Of a stretch of DNA of 64,000 bases, positions 1-9,669 are shown in pieces; within the stretch, counting starts at the first letter, position 1; every line of letters begins with the position of its first letter. The stretch spans positions 23,815 to 87,814 of the forward strand of contig NZ_FOMH01000020.1 of NCBI RefSeq assembly GCF_900112575.1, written 5' to 3'. The stretch is from Flavobacterium phragmitis (GTDB lineage Bacteria > Bacteroidota > Bacteroidia > Flavobacteriales > Flavobacteriaceae). The notes beneath the pieces are model-generated. The model was not told where the DNA came from, did no database searches, and saw nothing but the letters and a program-made list of their open reading frames with translations. A program made the translations under genes and the position numbers.

Positions 1-680
1 GTTCTTTGTCTGCTCTTAATATTAATAAATCCGCTGGTCCCTCCTGCATCATACTGGGCAGAAGGATTAGAAACCATTTCTATTTTATCGACAGCACTGC
101 CTGGCATTGAACGAAGCATATTCAATAAATTCTCCCCGGTCAGATATGTCTGTTTTCCATCAATCATTATATTTGCTCCCGCCTTTCCATTCAGGAGAAC
201 CGTTCCGTCATTCAAGATCAATATTCCCGGAATTTTTCCAAGTGCATTTAAAAGTGACCCGTCTGATCCAATGGAGGCGGCTGAAAGTGTTACAGTGGTT
301 TTTTCAGGCTCTGATTTAAAAGCAGGGCGTTTTGCTTTGACAGTAACTTCATTCATCGTGAAAGGCTCCATTTCCAAGACGGTTACAGGCATCTTTAAAT
401 CTTCCGAAATTATATTGATACCAATCGTTTTCTTCTCATAACCGATGAGTGAAAACAACAGTTTATAACTTCCGGGTTTCATATTTTCTATTTCATAAAA
501 CCCATCCCTATCTGTTTCGACTGCAGTTACATAACTTGAATTTTCTTTAAGAATTACAACATTGACTCCGGAAAGAGGCTCTTGATTGTAAATTGTCTGT
601 CCGGAAATTTTTTTCTGTGCCTGCAGTCCTGTAGATATCATCAATAATACTGCATAGGCAATGCCTATTTTTGCTTTCAT
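1..680 (-). CDS. Outer-membrane beta-barrel / TonB receptor-like protein, N-terminal part
   Basis: The frame is open from an ATG at 680 to the window edge, giving about 226 residues; the rest lies outside. It starts with a signal peptide (MKAKIGIAYAVLLMISTGLQAQ). A carboxypeptidase-regulatory-like domain follows (residues ~23-115; GFYEIENMKPGSYKL). Next is a TonB plug-like region with the motifs GSLLNALGKIPGILI, LLNGKAGANIMIDGK and VDKIEMVSNPSAQYDAGG. These are typical of Bacteroidota outer-membrane beta-barrel proteins of the OMP_b-brl_3 type. It sits in the outer membrane; the ligand cannot be told. It is transcribed away from the gene at 1032. Class confident, substrate unknown. Confidence 0.85.
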   Translation of the reverse strand, partial: MKAKIGIAYAVLLMISTGLQAQKKISGQTIYNQEPLSGVNVVILKENSSYVTAVETDRDGFYEIENMKPGSYKLLFSLIGYEKKTIGINIISEDLKMPVTVLEMEPFTMNEVTVKAKRPAFKSEPEKTTVTLSAASIGSDGSLLNALGKIPGILILNDGTVLLNGKAGANIMIDGKQTYLTGENLLNMLRSMPGSAVDKIEMVSNPSAQYDAGGTSGFINIKSRQR

Positions 681-1031
681 TTTTACTTTATTTTCATTAT
701 TGAAGGCAAAACTATCAGGACAATACTCCTTTAAGAAACTTTCTTGACCAATGGATGAAATTGCTTGACCGATAAACAGGAAATAAAAAAAGCATCTATA
801 ACATAATAAAAACTTACCAACATGCGATCAAATCCTAAAAGTGGTTATTTTTAGTTATTGTCACTTCCTTCATAACCAATTACTTTTACAAACAGGATGT
901 CATTGTATCAACAAGGCCGTTTCGTTTTTCTTTCTCGATAAATAGTCTATTTCTCCGCAGGAATATCGAAACTCAGTATGATAAATAATGTCCTGGAACC
1001 AAAATTTAACAAGCGTCTTGAATATTGAATA
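681..1031. other. Divergent intergenic region
   Basis: About 350 bases between two divergently transcribed exported-protein genes. No coding sequence, exact TAnnTTTG promoter element or convincing hairpin was found. It must hold both promoters. Confidence 0.5.
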
Positions 1032-1868
1032 ATGAAAAAAACAATTCTCATTTTGTCCTTGGCATTAATTTCTGCCGTCACTTTCAGCCAGAACATTACC
1101 AAGGTATGGGAGTCAGACTCTCTTTTCTTAAAACCTGAATCGGCACTTTACGACTCTGAAAAAAACATTGTCTACATCTCCAATATAAATGGCGAATATC
1201 TTGCAAAAGACGGCAATGGATTTATTTCCAAACTTAAGACAAACGGCGAAATAGAAGTTTTGAAATGGGTTGATGGATTGGACAACCCTCAGGGCATGGG
1301 ACTATATAGGCAAAAATTATATGTTGCCGATATTAACAGAGTAGTCCGGATCGATACCCGGACGGCTAAAATTGACAAAGTGTATCATGCGGATAATGCT
1401 GTATTCCTTAATGATATAACAGTAGATGCCAATGGAGACATTTACGTTTCTGACTGTTTTGGGAACAAGATTTATAAAATATCAGACGAAAAGATGAATG
1501 TTTGGATAGAATCTGATTTTCTATCCAAACCAAATGGACTGCTATGCACCAAAAATGATGTTTTGGTGTTAAATATGGAAAGCAAAAGGGCTTTTGCCAT
1601 AAACAAACTGACCAAAAAATCTCATCAGCTTTTCAGCGGAATTGACAATCTGGATGGCATTGTTGCTGATGGCAGAAATGGATACATAGTTTCCGGAGCC
1701 TGGCAGGGACAGCTCTTCATTATTGATGCAGATGGAGGTAAAAAGCTGCTGGCCGATCTAGGAAAAGAAAAGATCATTGTTGCAGATATTGAATACATTG
1801 CAGATGAGAATTTACTTATCGTACCTACCCTAAATAAAACCGTTATAGGATTTCGACTGTCAGATTAG
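1032..1868 (+). CDS. Exported SMP-30/gluconolactonase-like beta-propeller protein
   Basis: 278 residues with a signal peptide (MKKTILILSLALISAVTFSQ). The mature protein consists of repeated short beta-blade motifs: YDSEKNIVYISN, GLDNPQGMGLY, LNDITVDANGDIYVSDCFGNKIYKI, PNGLLCTKNDVLVLN and LDGIVADGRNGYIVSG. The N-D-(I/V)-T-V-D and P-N-G-L motifs resemble the metal-binding loops of SMP-30/gluconolactonase propellers. It probably acts in the periplasm as a lactone hydrolase or a plain propeller; the substrate is unknown. No operon partner is evident: the next gene starts 122 bases on. Confidence 0.75.
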   Translation: MKKTILILSLALISAVTFSQNITKVWESDSLFLKPESALYDSEKNIVYISNINGEYLAKDGNGFISKLKTNGEIEVLKWVDGLDNPQGMGLYRQKLYVADINRVVRIDTRTAKIDKVYHADNAVFLNDITVDANGDIYVSDCFGNKIYKISDEKMNVWIESDFLSKPNGLLCTKNDVLVLNMESKRAFAINKLTKKSHQLFSGIDNLDGIVADGRNGYIVSGAWQGQLFIIDADGGKKLLADLGKEKIIVADIEYIADENLLIVPTLNKTVIGFRLSD

Positions 1869-1990
1869 GCTTTTAATCCTGCTTAATGCTGGGAATAATG
1901 AAATTAAAGCAGTGTTTGATAAAAATGACATAAACATAATCCAAAACAAACTGCTTTCTTAACTTAAAACAAATACCACTAAAAAATAGT

Positions 1991-2398
1991 ATGGCTGAAG
2001 TTGAAAAATTAATTCGGCACAGGACTCCTTTTTTATTTGTAGATCAAATAATATCATTTTCAAATGAAACAATCATCGGCATTAAAACCTTTGATGACAG
2101 AGATCTTTGGCTGAAAGGAAGCGTTCCTGAATCCGAATATATTCCCGGAACAAGTTTGATCGAATCAATGGCACAATGCGGAGGTGCAGGTGTTAAGCTT
2201 CTGGGAATAACAAATGGAATTTTTGGTCTTGCCACTATAGAGGATGCAGAATTTTATGCCGCTGCAGAATTTAGAGCTCAGATAAAATTTGTCGTAAAAA
2301 ATATCCGTTTAAGCGAGAAGATAATCAAACAGTCCGGAATTGCATATGTGGCCGATAAAAAAATCATAAAAGCAAGTTGGATGTGCGTCAAAATTTAA
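1991..2398 (+). CDS. FabZ/FabA-like hot-dog protein lacking the catalytic histidine
   Basis: 135 residues, close to the usual FabZ length of about 140-150. The N-terminus (LIRHRTPFLFVDQI) matches the HRYPFLLVDR signature of 3-hydroxyacyl-ACP dehydratases. The central helix (IPGTSLIESMAQCGG) matches PGVLILEAMAQ and keeps the catalytic Glu. However, the segment normally reading GHFPGxP is GSVPESEY here, so the catalytic His is replaced by Ser. Either it is a non-dehydrating hot-dog protein (acyl-carrier binding, or thioesterase-like) or it is inactive. No fatty-acid or polyketide genes lie beside it. Fold confident, activity uncertain. Confidence 0.7.
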   Translation: MAEVEKLIRHRTPFLFVDQIISFSNETIIGIKTFDDRDLWLKGSVPESEYIPGTSLIESMAQCGGAGVKLLGITNGIFGLATIEDAEFYAAAEFRAQIKFVVKNIRLSEKIIKQSGIAYVADKKIIKASWMCVKI

Positions 2399-2613
2399 TA
2401 TTATTCTTGAACTTGAAAGCCTTTTGCCATAGAAAGTTAAGGCGTAGTTTTAAATAACTTTCATACGGCTCGGTTTTACAATGAAAAAGTTAGGGTTTTT
2501 CGGTTCTGGAATCCCAAAAACCCAATAATTTTCCATTCTTCCTTACACCCAAAAACCTGATTTATCGAGTTATAGTCTTTTTTTATGGTTCGTTTACTAT
2601 TTTTAGATAATTA

Positions 2614-4353
2614 TTACTGGATTTCAAAAACTGCCGATGTGGCAAAAGGTATGCTTTTAGGACAGCGAATTACTAGGCCGTCAGTTCCTTGCTTCCATTC
2701 CAGTTTACCCTTATACCCTAAAAGTCTAACGGTCTCAATTTTTTTTGCATAGTACTTTGCATCTTTGCCAAGCGACTTGATTTTTATTTGCGAATCAGGG
2801 GCAGGCACATTCATGCAAAAGGCATACAGCTTTTTGTTTTTGCCGACCGTGAATCGAATATCCTGGGCATCAAATTTGAATTCAGCCTGATTTCTGCCTA
2901 ATTTTCCTCCTGAAAGCATTTTTAGTCTTCCATTAACCGATCCGCCTTCGCCTGGAATTATCCAGGCATGGCTCCCATAGACACCCTCTCCATTGATCCG
3001 CATCCAATTCCCGACTTCCTTAAGCATATTTTGGCTCTCTTCATTGATTGAACCATCCGGCAACAGGGAAACGCAAATTGCCGCGTTGCCATCACGGGCA
3101 ACAGCTTCAATTATATAACGGATCACCATTCCTGAATCGTAGGTGAAATCCGGAGCATAAAACCAGTCCCCCACAGGAGCTTCGGCAATCCAAGACTGGT
3201 CTTTCTTAATCTCTGCAGGAATGCCAAATTCCTCTGTATTTACCGTCCCATTGGTTTTATTGCGGAATTTAACAATGCTGAAAGTGTTTACCTGACCGCG
3301 GCGCTGCAGGGCAGTATTGTAAAAATCGGCAATAACAGACTGCATAGCATCAGCTTTAAAACCTGTTCCTGTTCCATTTCCTGTAAACGGCCCCTGGACG
3401 GTGCCATCGGTATAAATAAAATCTGGATCGTAATTTTTTACAACATCCATCATTCTTAAAGCCCAGTTTTTGGCATACCATCTGGCATACTCCAAATGAT
3501 GTCCGAATATTCCCGGTGGCGGTGGCGACCAATCCGTATTAGCGTTTTCCTCTACTCCCTTGTACTCTCTTAAATCGATGCCATACAGCATTTTGGGATC
3601 GTATCCTTCCCACCATTTTCCTTTACCATCAGCAAGTGTGAGATTCCCATCATAAGGAATTCCTTTTTTACTGCCCTGTTTATCAGTTCCAAATGCACTC
3701 TGCCACCACCACCAGGTATACTCATGGTGAAAAGTCACTCCATATTTCATTCCGGATGTCTTGCAGGCTTTTGCCCATTCGCCGATCAAATCTCTTTTGG
3801 GACCAATATTTACTGAATTCCAGGGCTGGTATTTGGAATTCCATAAATCGTAATTATCATGGTGCACTCCCTGAACCATTAAAAAACGGGCGCCGGCATC
3901 CTTGTATATCTTGGTAAGTTTATCCGGATCCAGATTTTTAGGATTCCAATCACGCAGAACTTCCTTATATCCATATTCCGAAGGATGTCCATATCTTTTA
4001 ATATGATTCTGGTAAGCCTTGTTATCTGATTTATAAAGATTTCGCGCATACCAATCACCGCTTTCTCCGGCAGCCTGCGGTCCAAAATGAACCCATATGC
4101 CAAACTTTGCTTCACGCAGCCAGTCAGGTTCTCCGGGATAATTTTTCTCTATAGACTCCCAAGTGGGTTCAAAAGGACCTTTAGTGATAGACAGTCCTAG
4201 CTTTTCTTCAGTAAAGGTTTCTGAATCCCGCATTTCTTGACTATTAACAGGCAAGGGAACCGTCGGGAAAGGCATCGAATTTTTCTCTTGGGCGTAAACA
4301 CCAAGAGATAATGTCCACAAGACCGTTAAAATTTTAGTTCTCATATTTTTCAT
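2614..4353 (-). CDS. GH29 alpha-L-fucosidase, exported
   Basis: The start is set at the ATG at 4353, giving 579 residues with signal peptide MKNMRTKILTVLWTLSLGVYAQ; an upstream in-frame ATG at 4527 would add a non-signal-like leader. GH29 signatures are clear: REAKFGIWVHFGPQAAGESGDWYARNLY near the N-terminus, VQGVHHDNYDLWNSKYQPWNSV, GPKRDLIGEWAKACK, and YDPDFIYTDG carrying the likely catalytic nucleophile Asp. The family releases alpha-linked L-fucose from glycans by a retaining mechanism, here probably in the periplasm. It lies divergent from an AraC regulator, which probably controls it. It may act with the hemicellulose genes at 39-48 and 60-64 kb. The exact substrate is not determined. 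Confidence 0.88.
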   Translation of the reverse strand: MKNMRTKILTVLWTLSLGVYAQEKNSMPFPTVPLPVNSQEMRDSETFTEEKLGLSITKGPFEPTWESIEKNYPGEPDWLREAKFGIWVHFGPQAAGESGDWYARNLYKSDNKAYQNHIKRYGHPSEYGYKEVLRDWNPKNLDPDKLTKIYKDAGARFLMVQGVHHDNYDLWNSKYQPWNSVNIGPKRDLIGEWAKACKTSGMKYGVTFHHEYTWWWWQSAFGTDKQGSKKGIPYDGNLTLADGKGKWWEGYDPKMLYGIDLREYKGVEENANTDWSPPPPGIFGHHLEYARWYAKNWALRMMDVVKNYDPDFIYTDGTVQGPFTGNGTGTGFKADAMQSVIADFYNTALQRRGQVNTFSIVKFRNKTNGTVNTEEFGIPAEIKKDQSWIAEAPVGDWFYAPDFTYDSGMVIRYIIEAVARDGNAAICVSLLPDGSINEESQNMLKEVGNWMRINGEGVYGSHAWIIPGEGGSVNGRLKMLSGGKLGRNQAEFKFDAQDIRFTVGKNKKLYAFCMNVPAPDSQIKIKSLGKDAKYYAKKIETVRLLGYKGKLEWKQGTDGLVIRCPKSIPFATSAVFEIQ

Positions 4354-4693
4354 TTGTATTGCACTTATCACATAAGATGTAAATGGTGTTGCTGGCAGTA
4401 AAGCCCTATTATACATTTCCGTTTTCCTTTTTTTCAAAAAATTAAAAAAAACATAAAAAGAAAGAAGTCCCTCCAATCTAAAGAAACAACAAAAAATTAT
4501 AATATCGGCTGATAAATTAAAATACACCTACATTTTCAAACATATACTTTTACTATCTATATTATTTTATTATTTATGTTCATCACAGCAGAACAAACTT
4601 ATAATTTACATAAATTAGTCGCATTATTCAAAAACGCTTTTTTTTTATCCAAAAACGTTTTTTTTATGATTAGAGAATATTTTACAACCAATT
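4354..4693. promoter_or_regulatory. Divergent regulatory region with tandem CAAAAACG repeat
   Basis: The 340-base gap between the GH29 and AraC genes. It contains two copies of CAAAAACG(C/T)-T(8-9)-AT beginning at 4629 and 4650. This is a 21-base direct repeat, two helical turns apart, ending about 25 bases before the AraC start. AraC-family proteins commonly bind such direct repeats, so this is a candidate operator; binding is inferred. The rest of the gap is AT-rich with no other gene. Confidence 0.45.
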
Positions 4694-5572
4694 ATGATCA
4701 AAACCACTTTCAAATATTCACTTTCACTGATGCATATCGACTATGTGAAACTTAATCAGGAATGGAATTACAGCAATGTAATCAGCCCCTATCACAGACT
4801 ATACTATATTGATGAAGGCATGGGATCTATTTCGGATAATTCGGAGCTGATAATTTTAGAACAGGGATATCTTTATCTGATTCCAAGCTTTACTGTCTGC
4901 AACCTAAATTGTGATGAGCATCTGAGCCAGTATTTTATTCAATTTTTTGAAGAATCATCCGATGGTGTTTCCTTATTCGCCAACCATCGATCTGTTATTA
5001 AATTAGAGGCTCTTGAGACCGACATCATCCTTATAAAAAGATTGTTGAAATCCAATCCGGGAAGAGGAATCAACCGTTCAAGTAATCCTAAAGCGTACGA
5101 AAAGGAAGCATACTACCAAGAATATCAATCCCTTAACAATGGACTTAAGGCATATCTAAAATTTGAAAATCAAGGAATTCTGTTACTATTACTGTCTAGA
5201 TTTTTAAAGTCAGTAACTTTCCCGTCTGAAAACTCCCAAACGACATCTCCCAAAATAATAGATACCATTAGCTACATACAGCTTAATTTAAATAAAAATC
5301 TTAATGTAGGAGAATTGGCCGCCAGAATCAATCATAGTCAGGACTATTTCTCAAAACTGTTTCTATATCATACAGGAAAGAGACCGTTGAACTATATCCA
5401 TGAAAAAAAAATTGAAAGGGCCCAATATCTAATTGCTACAACAAATAAAAGTTTTTTGGAAATCGCTTTAGACACGGGATTTTCCAATTTGCCTCACTTT
5501 TCTAAGATTTTCAAGCGTATACTGAACCTAACCCCTGGACAGTATCGTTTTCAAAACAAACAATTAAAATGA
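4694..5572 (+). CDS. AraC-family transcriptional regulator
   Basis: 292 residues. The N-terminal half (to ~180) looks like an AraC ligand-binding cupin: SPYHRLYYIDEGMGSI followed by LEQGYLYLIPSFTVCNL. The C-terminal ~100 residues carry two helix-turn-helix motifs: LNVGELAARINHSQDYFSKLF, and SFLEIALDTGFSNLPHFSKIFKR ending TPGQYR. Family members bind a small ligand, often a sugar, and activate nearby promoters. The divergent GH29 fucosidase makes an L-fucose-related or oligosaccharide signal plausible, but that is inference. Confidence 0.9.
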   Translation: MIKTTFKYSLSLMHIDYVKLNQEWNYSNVISPYHRLYYIDEGMGSISDNSELIILEQGYLYLIPSFTVCNLNCDEHLSQYFIQFFEESSDGVSLFANHRSVIKLEALETDIILIKRLLKSNPGRGINRSSNPKAYEKEAYYQEYQSLNNGLKAYLKFENQGILLLLLSRFLKSVTFPSENSQTTSPKIIDTISYIQLNLNKNLNVGELAARINHSQDYFSKLFLYHTGKRPLNYIHEKKIERAQYLIATTNKSFLEIALDTGFSNLPHFSKIFKRILNLTPGQYRFQNKQLK

Positions 5573-5955
5573 CTTACCATACATTTAAATCTTATAGGAT
5601 GAAATCAACTAAACCAGCTAAAACCATTTTCAGCCCCGATAACATTTAAATTCTTTTGAGCCAGGGATAAGCACAAAGGATTGGAACGTATAAGTGGAAA
5701 GAGCTGCCAAAAATAATATAAAGCACGCCACACTGATATGATTGCATTTTAATGACCGGGAATTTTGCAAGGTCAGATCTTCCATTATTATTTTGTTGCT
5801 GTGATAAGCCAAAAAACTGATTAATCCCCAAAACTATCACGGACAAAAATTCACTTGTTGCTTCAAATTAGAGCTTCTACTAGTATGAATCTATTGGCAT
5901 AAGAGTTACATTTATTCGTAAATCCTGATTATGTTTCTGTTATTAAAAGCAAGCA
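5573..5955. other. Intergenic region, no supported gene
   Basis: This gap lies between the convergent AraC and histidine-kinase genes. Two overlapping minus-strand open frames (about 60-66 codons, 5630-5846) are in different frames and resemble nothing recognised. They may be decayed coding sequence. No terminator hairpin was identified. Confidence 0.4.
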
Positions 5956-7845
5956 CTATTGAACGCGTTTTTTGGGCCTAAAGCAAACGAAAAAGGTTGT
6001 TCCCTCTCCTATTTGGCTTTCCGCCCAGATTCTTCCCCCTATTTTCTCCAGCATTTCGTGACTTATTTTTAGCGCTATTCCTGCACCTCCTTTAACAGAA
6101 TCCTGATAAGAAGCCGAATCAGCCTTAAAAAGCGAATCCAGCGCCTCTGCCCCCATTCCTTTCCCTTTATCTTGAACAGCGAACACATCCATCTGGTTTT
6201 CAGTATAAACACGTATTTTTATGGTGCCGCCTTTGGCAGAATATTTTGTTGCATTATGTATCAGATTCCTTAAAATGAATAGGGCTATCTGGCGGGGCGC
6301 ATAGAACATGAAATTTTCGGGAACGTCAAATGCGGTATGCACAGCATTTTCTTTCTGTGTGCTTTCAAAAAACTGATTGGCCTCGCGTAAAATTTCCAAA
6401 GCCATCAGCTCCTCTGCAGGAAGGCTGTAATTTTCCTTGCGTGATCTGATCCACAGTAGCAGGCCGTCCATAAAACTGATGCCCTGAACGGTGATTTTAT
6501 ACAGCTCGCTCATCACTGTTTTCATCTCCTGTTCGGTGCTGATCATCCCCTCATTGTAAAACTTGGTGATCATGCTGATGTTAGAAAAGGGCTCCCTTAT
6601 ATCATGCGCCAATATGGAAATCAGCATCATATTGAACCGGTCTGACATCTCCAGCTCCCTGTTCCTTTCAAGAGAAGCATTATGGAGCTTCTGCTGCGAT
6701 TCCAGATATTTTTTTCTGCTTGTCAAGGCTAGCCAAAGGGCAAAGCAAAGCAACAGCATAGCCAGCACGGCAAGAGCCAGAAACAAAGCAAGTCTTTTCT
6801 GCTCCCTATATTTTATTTTCGTTTTCTCCAGCAGGCTTTCCTTTGACACGTAGGACAAGTAGTTATAGCCAGATTCTTTTACCGATTCCGCATACTGGCT
6901 CTGTTTGGACAAAAGCATGGAGGCATATTCAAATGCTTTGTCAGTATCTTTTCTTTCCTTGTAAAAATTATAGAGGCGTTCGGCAAATGCAAGATAGCGT
7001 TCGGTGTATCCAAATTTTTCGGAGTCCATCATCCCAAGCTCATAATAGTTGATACCCTGTTTATAGCGCTTTAGATCCAGCATCATTTCCCCCAATGTCA
7101 TATAGGCGGAAACCTTTACATATTCACTTCCCTCACGTTGCGCAAGCTTTACGGACTGGGTCAGTATCCTTACCCCTTGCAGTTTTTCTCCTTTATTGTA
7201 GAGTTCGGTTCCCAAATTATTCTGATAGGAAATGATCATGGGATAGTCTTTGTATTTTTGAGCCACGGCTAGCCCCTTTTTAAATATCCGGTCCCGTGCT
7301 TCATTTGTAAGAGAACCATCCATGGTCAGTATGTCGCTCAGGATAATCGATTGGATGGAGTCCCTGCCTGAAATTTTACTCTGCTCATAAGCCCTGTAGA
7401 TATATTTTTTTGCTTCTGTCCGATTGTTGTCCACAAACATCAGCACGCTCATATTCATTAGAAGCTGAGCCTGGTTTTCCTGATCTCCAATCATCCTATA
7501 GATGGCTAGGGCATCATTAAAGTATTTGGCAGACAGATAATTGTTTGTGGACAGATAGTAAATGCCCTGACAGTTCAGCGCATCGGCGGTTCCTTTAAGG
7601 TAATTGATATCGTTGGCTATCTTGAGGGCCTTTAAAGAATAATAATGGCAGGAATCCCGGAAACGCATCTGCGAGAGCATGGCCAGTCTGTTGTATTTGT
7701 CCACCAGCACTTTCCTATCTGATACCTTTTTCAGACTGAGCTGCAAGGCATTTATTTCCTTTGTCTGGGATACAGATGTGCCGGCAATTAAAAAAAATAT
7801 AATCGCTAAAGCGATTCCTTGAAGATTTCGGTATGGACTGGTCAT
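5956..7845 (-). CDS. TPR-containing membrane sensor histidine kinase
   Basis: 629 residues from the ATG at 7845, chosen because it begins the signal-like MTSPYRNLQGIALAIIFFLIAGTSVSQ. A periplasmic TPR-like region (~40-345) shows repeats such as ALNCQGIYYLSTNNYLSAKYF and LGEMMLDLKRYKQGINYYELG. A transmembrane helix follows (LALFLALAVLAMLLLCFALWLAL), then a coiled segment. The HisKA box has its phospho-His in ISILAHDIREPFSNI. The ATPase domain has NLIHNATKYSAKGG, DKGKGMG and GGAGIALKISHEML. No response regulator is adjacent, so it is an orphan whose partner may be the REC protein at 10168. The signal is unknown. Confidence 0.9.
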   Translation of the reverse strand: MTSPYRNLQGIALAIIFFLIAGTSVSQTKEINALQLSLKKVSDRKVLVDKYNRLAMLSQMRFRDSCHYYSLKALKIANDINYLKGTADALNCQGIYYLSTNNYLSAKYFNDALAIYRMIGDQENQAQLLMNMSVLMFVDNNRTEAKKYIYRAYEQSKISGRDSIQSIILSDILTMDGSLTNEARDRIFKKGLAVAQKYKDYPMIISYQNNLGTELYNKGEKLQGVRILTQSVKLAQREGSEYVKVSAYMTLGEMMLDLKRYKQGINYYELGMMDSEKFGYTERYLAFAERLYNFYKERKDTDKAFEYASMLLSKQSQYAESVKESGYNYLSYVSKESLLEKTKIKYREQKRLALFLALAVLAMLLLCFALWLALTSRKKYLESQQKLHNASLERNRELEMSDRFNMMLISILAHDIREPFSNISMITKFYNEGMISTEQEMKTVMSELYKITVQGISFMDGLLLWIRSRKENYSLPAEELMALEILREANQFFESTQKENAVHTAFDVPENFMFYAPRQIALFILRNLIHNATKYSAKGGTIKIRVYTENQMDVFAVQDKGKGMGAEALDSLFKADSASYQDSVKGGAGIALKISHEMLEKIGGRIWAESQIGEGTTFFVCFRPKKRVQ

Positions 7846-8201
7846 AAAAAAACAAACGCTTTTTAGATAAAAATACATGAAAAGAGATGCGCCAAAACGG
7901 CATTATGAAAGATCTATCCCTGTATTTTTAAAAGTTTTTCTTGCGGATTAATAAATGGTAATTATTTTGAATAAACGGATTTATTTTTTGAAATTTAGAT
8001 TTAATATGATTAATTCATCATCAATTCTGTTGAAATCATCTTGCCACCATCGGGCGGCATTGCAACAGGCACATATTCCTTGACGGTGTGTCATTGCAGA
8101 AATAAAATCCTGAAGCAATCCTCCACAACCTGCCCGCAATGTTGGCCAGCACTATCCTGCAGTCTCTGGCGCATTGCTGGGCTATTTAAAATCACAGCCC
8201 A
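7846..8201. other. Intergenic region upstream of the TPR kinase
   Basis: About 355 bases between two minus-strand genes, holding the kinase promoter. No convincing coding sequence or hairpin was found. Confidence 0.4.
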
Positions 8202-8948
8202 TCATTGCTTTGGATCTTCTGATCCAATCCGCCTGAATTTCCTTTTGAGAATCAATAGGCTTAATCTCAGATGGTCATACAGCAGACCCGATACTAGGAC
8301 TGCAGCTCCTGCCAGCATCGCGCCCAATCCAATATGGGAATAAAAAACCCCGCCAGCAATGCCGCCAGCAAAGAAAAAGCCAATAATAGCAATGTGAAGT
8401 TTCACCGAACGCAAAAGCTTTCTTCTAAGGGCAGGCTGCCGGTAGAAAAAAAGTTGGGACAGCTCTATTCCAAGATCGGTAAAAAGCCCCGTAAGATGGG
8501 TAGTTCTGACAACAGCGCCAGAAATACCTGTTACAAGCGCATTCTGTAGCCCCATCGCAAAAAGCAGGAAGCAGGCAATAAATTCTTGATTTTCAAACAC
8601 AAAACCCACATCCAGCATCCCTATTGACAGCAGAATCACGCTCTCAAGTGCCGCCGGGGTGCTGTAGGCATGCTTTTCATTTTTGCGCATAAGAAATTCC
8701 ACCAGCAAACTGGAAACAAAAGATCCCAGAAAAAAGAAAAAGATATATAAAAAATAAACCAGTGCTTTATCAAAGTGCATCTTAAAGATTTCATCGGTGA
8801 AAAAAGCAAAATGCCCCGTCACATTTGTAGTTAATCTACGGACTGCTAAAAAACCGGCCACATTTACCAGTCCCGCTACAAAGGACAGCAGAGAAGCTAT
8901 TTTAAGATTGTGTTTTAAATTCCTATTTTGGCCCTGATGTCTGAACAT
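8202..8948 (-). CDS. DUF1275 (YoaK-like) integral membrane protein
   Basis: 248 residues with about six predicted transmembrane helices. The signature SFVAGLVNVAGFLAVRRLTTNVTGHF near the N-terminus is the characteristic DUF1275 opening (D/N-A-xx-F, TGN/H). Further conserved features are MGLQNALVTGISGAVVRTTHLTGLFTDLG and HIAIIGFFFAGGIAGG. The family is widespread and its transport substrate is not established. The gene stands alone between signalling genes. Confidence 0.88.
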   Translation of the reverse strand: MFRHQGQNRNLKHNLKIASLLSFVAGLVNVAGFLAVRRLTTNVTGHFAFFTDEIFKMHFDKALVYFLYIFFFFLGSFVSSLLVEFLMRKNEKHAYSTPAALESVILLSIGMLDVGFVFENQEFIACFLLFAMGLQNALVTGISGAVVRTTHLTGLFTDLGIELSQLFFYRQPALRRKLLRSVKLHIAIIGFFFAGGIAGGVFYSHIGLGAMLAGAAVLVSGLLYDHLRLSLLILKRKFRRIGSEDPKQ

Positions 8949-9062
8949 TGCAATGATTCAAGTTTGGTTAACAGCACTTCCAGATCAGACACTTGCCTCC
9001 ATGGCGTACTGGAAGCAACCACCGACAAGAAAAGTGCACACCCATCCAACAGCATGCGTTTT

Positions 9063-9344
9063 TTACTTGGCGTTTTTAGCTGAAATCTGAAGCTGGGTTA
9101 TCTTTTTATTTGAGCTTTCCTCCCTCATGCAGCTCCTGTCAGTATCAGGATTTAGCTCAAGGAGCCCCTGATCATCTAAAATAAGCAGCTGATCCAAGAC
9201 TTCAGCCTGGTTCAACCTATGGACATCGGGATTACCATTATCCGCTGAAGGCCGCACCAGAGAGGTCAATTCTTCCAACGTGAAATGCTTGTCAAAATTT
9301 TCAGAAAGGATCGCCAGAATTAGATCAGATAAATTTTCGTCCAT
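9063..9344 (-). CDS. Small hypothetical protein, possibly winged-helix-like
   Basis: 93 residues, acidic, no signal peptide. The pattern LAILSENFDKHFTLEELTSLV followed by VLDQLLILDDQGLLELN is reminiscent of a small winged-helix fold: helix, LEEL helix, then a helix ending in a glycine turn and beta strand. That assignment is only structural intuition. The gene is divergent from the small protein at 9670. Confidence 0.5.
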   Translation of the reverse strand: MDENLSDLILAILSENFDKHFTLEELTSLVRPSADNGNPDVHRLNQAEVLDQLLILDDQGLLELNPDTDRSCMREESSNKKITQLQISAKNAK

Positions 9345-9669
9345 AAAATTATTTTTAGCCGAAGATACTACATCGGAGCATAAAAATTATCCTTAATCCG
9401 TCCCAAGCGATAAAAAGATCTGCCGTGCGAAACAGATACCGGAAAAGGCAACACGGTTTGTTTAACCAGGATTATCATATCCTTAGATTAAGCTGCATTA
9501 TTTTTGCGCAAATCCCTTGCGGATGCTAAAACTCTCATGACGAAGGCTAGGGCGGTATCGCAAATTATGTAACCTTGCGCTGTAATTCTATAATTAGAAA
9601 GAAGCAGACAGAGCATATTTTTGAATCCGGTAAAATACTTTTATACATAAAGCAATAAAAAAAGAAAAT
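9345..9669. other. Divergent intergenic region between two small genes
   Basis: 325 bases with no coding sequence or RNA gene recognised. A TACTTTTA box lies ~30 bases upstream of the ATG at 9670 but does not match the full TTG-N19-TAnnTTTG pattern. Confidence 0.35.

Noticed and set aside
5630..5846. Two overlapping minus-strand frames of 60-66 codons
   Set aside because: Mutually exclusive frames with no motif; at most decayed sequence.
8041..8549. Plus-strand frames of 71-100 codons across the DUF1275 gene
   Set aside because: They are antisense to a well-supported membrane protein and show no family features.
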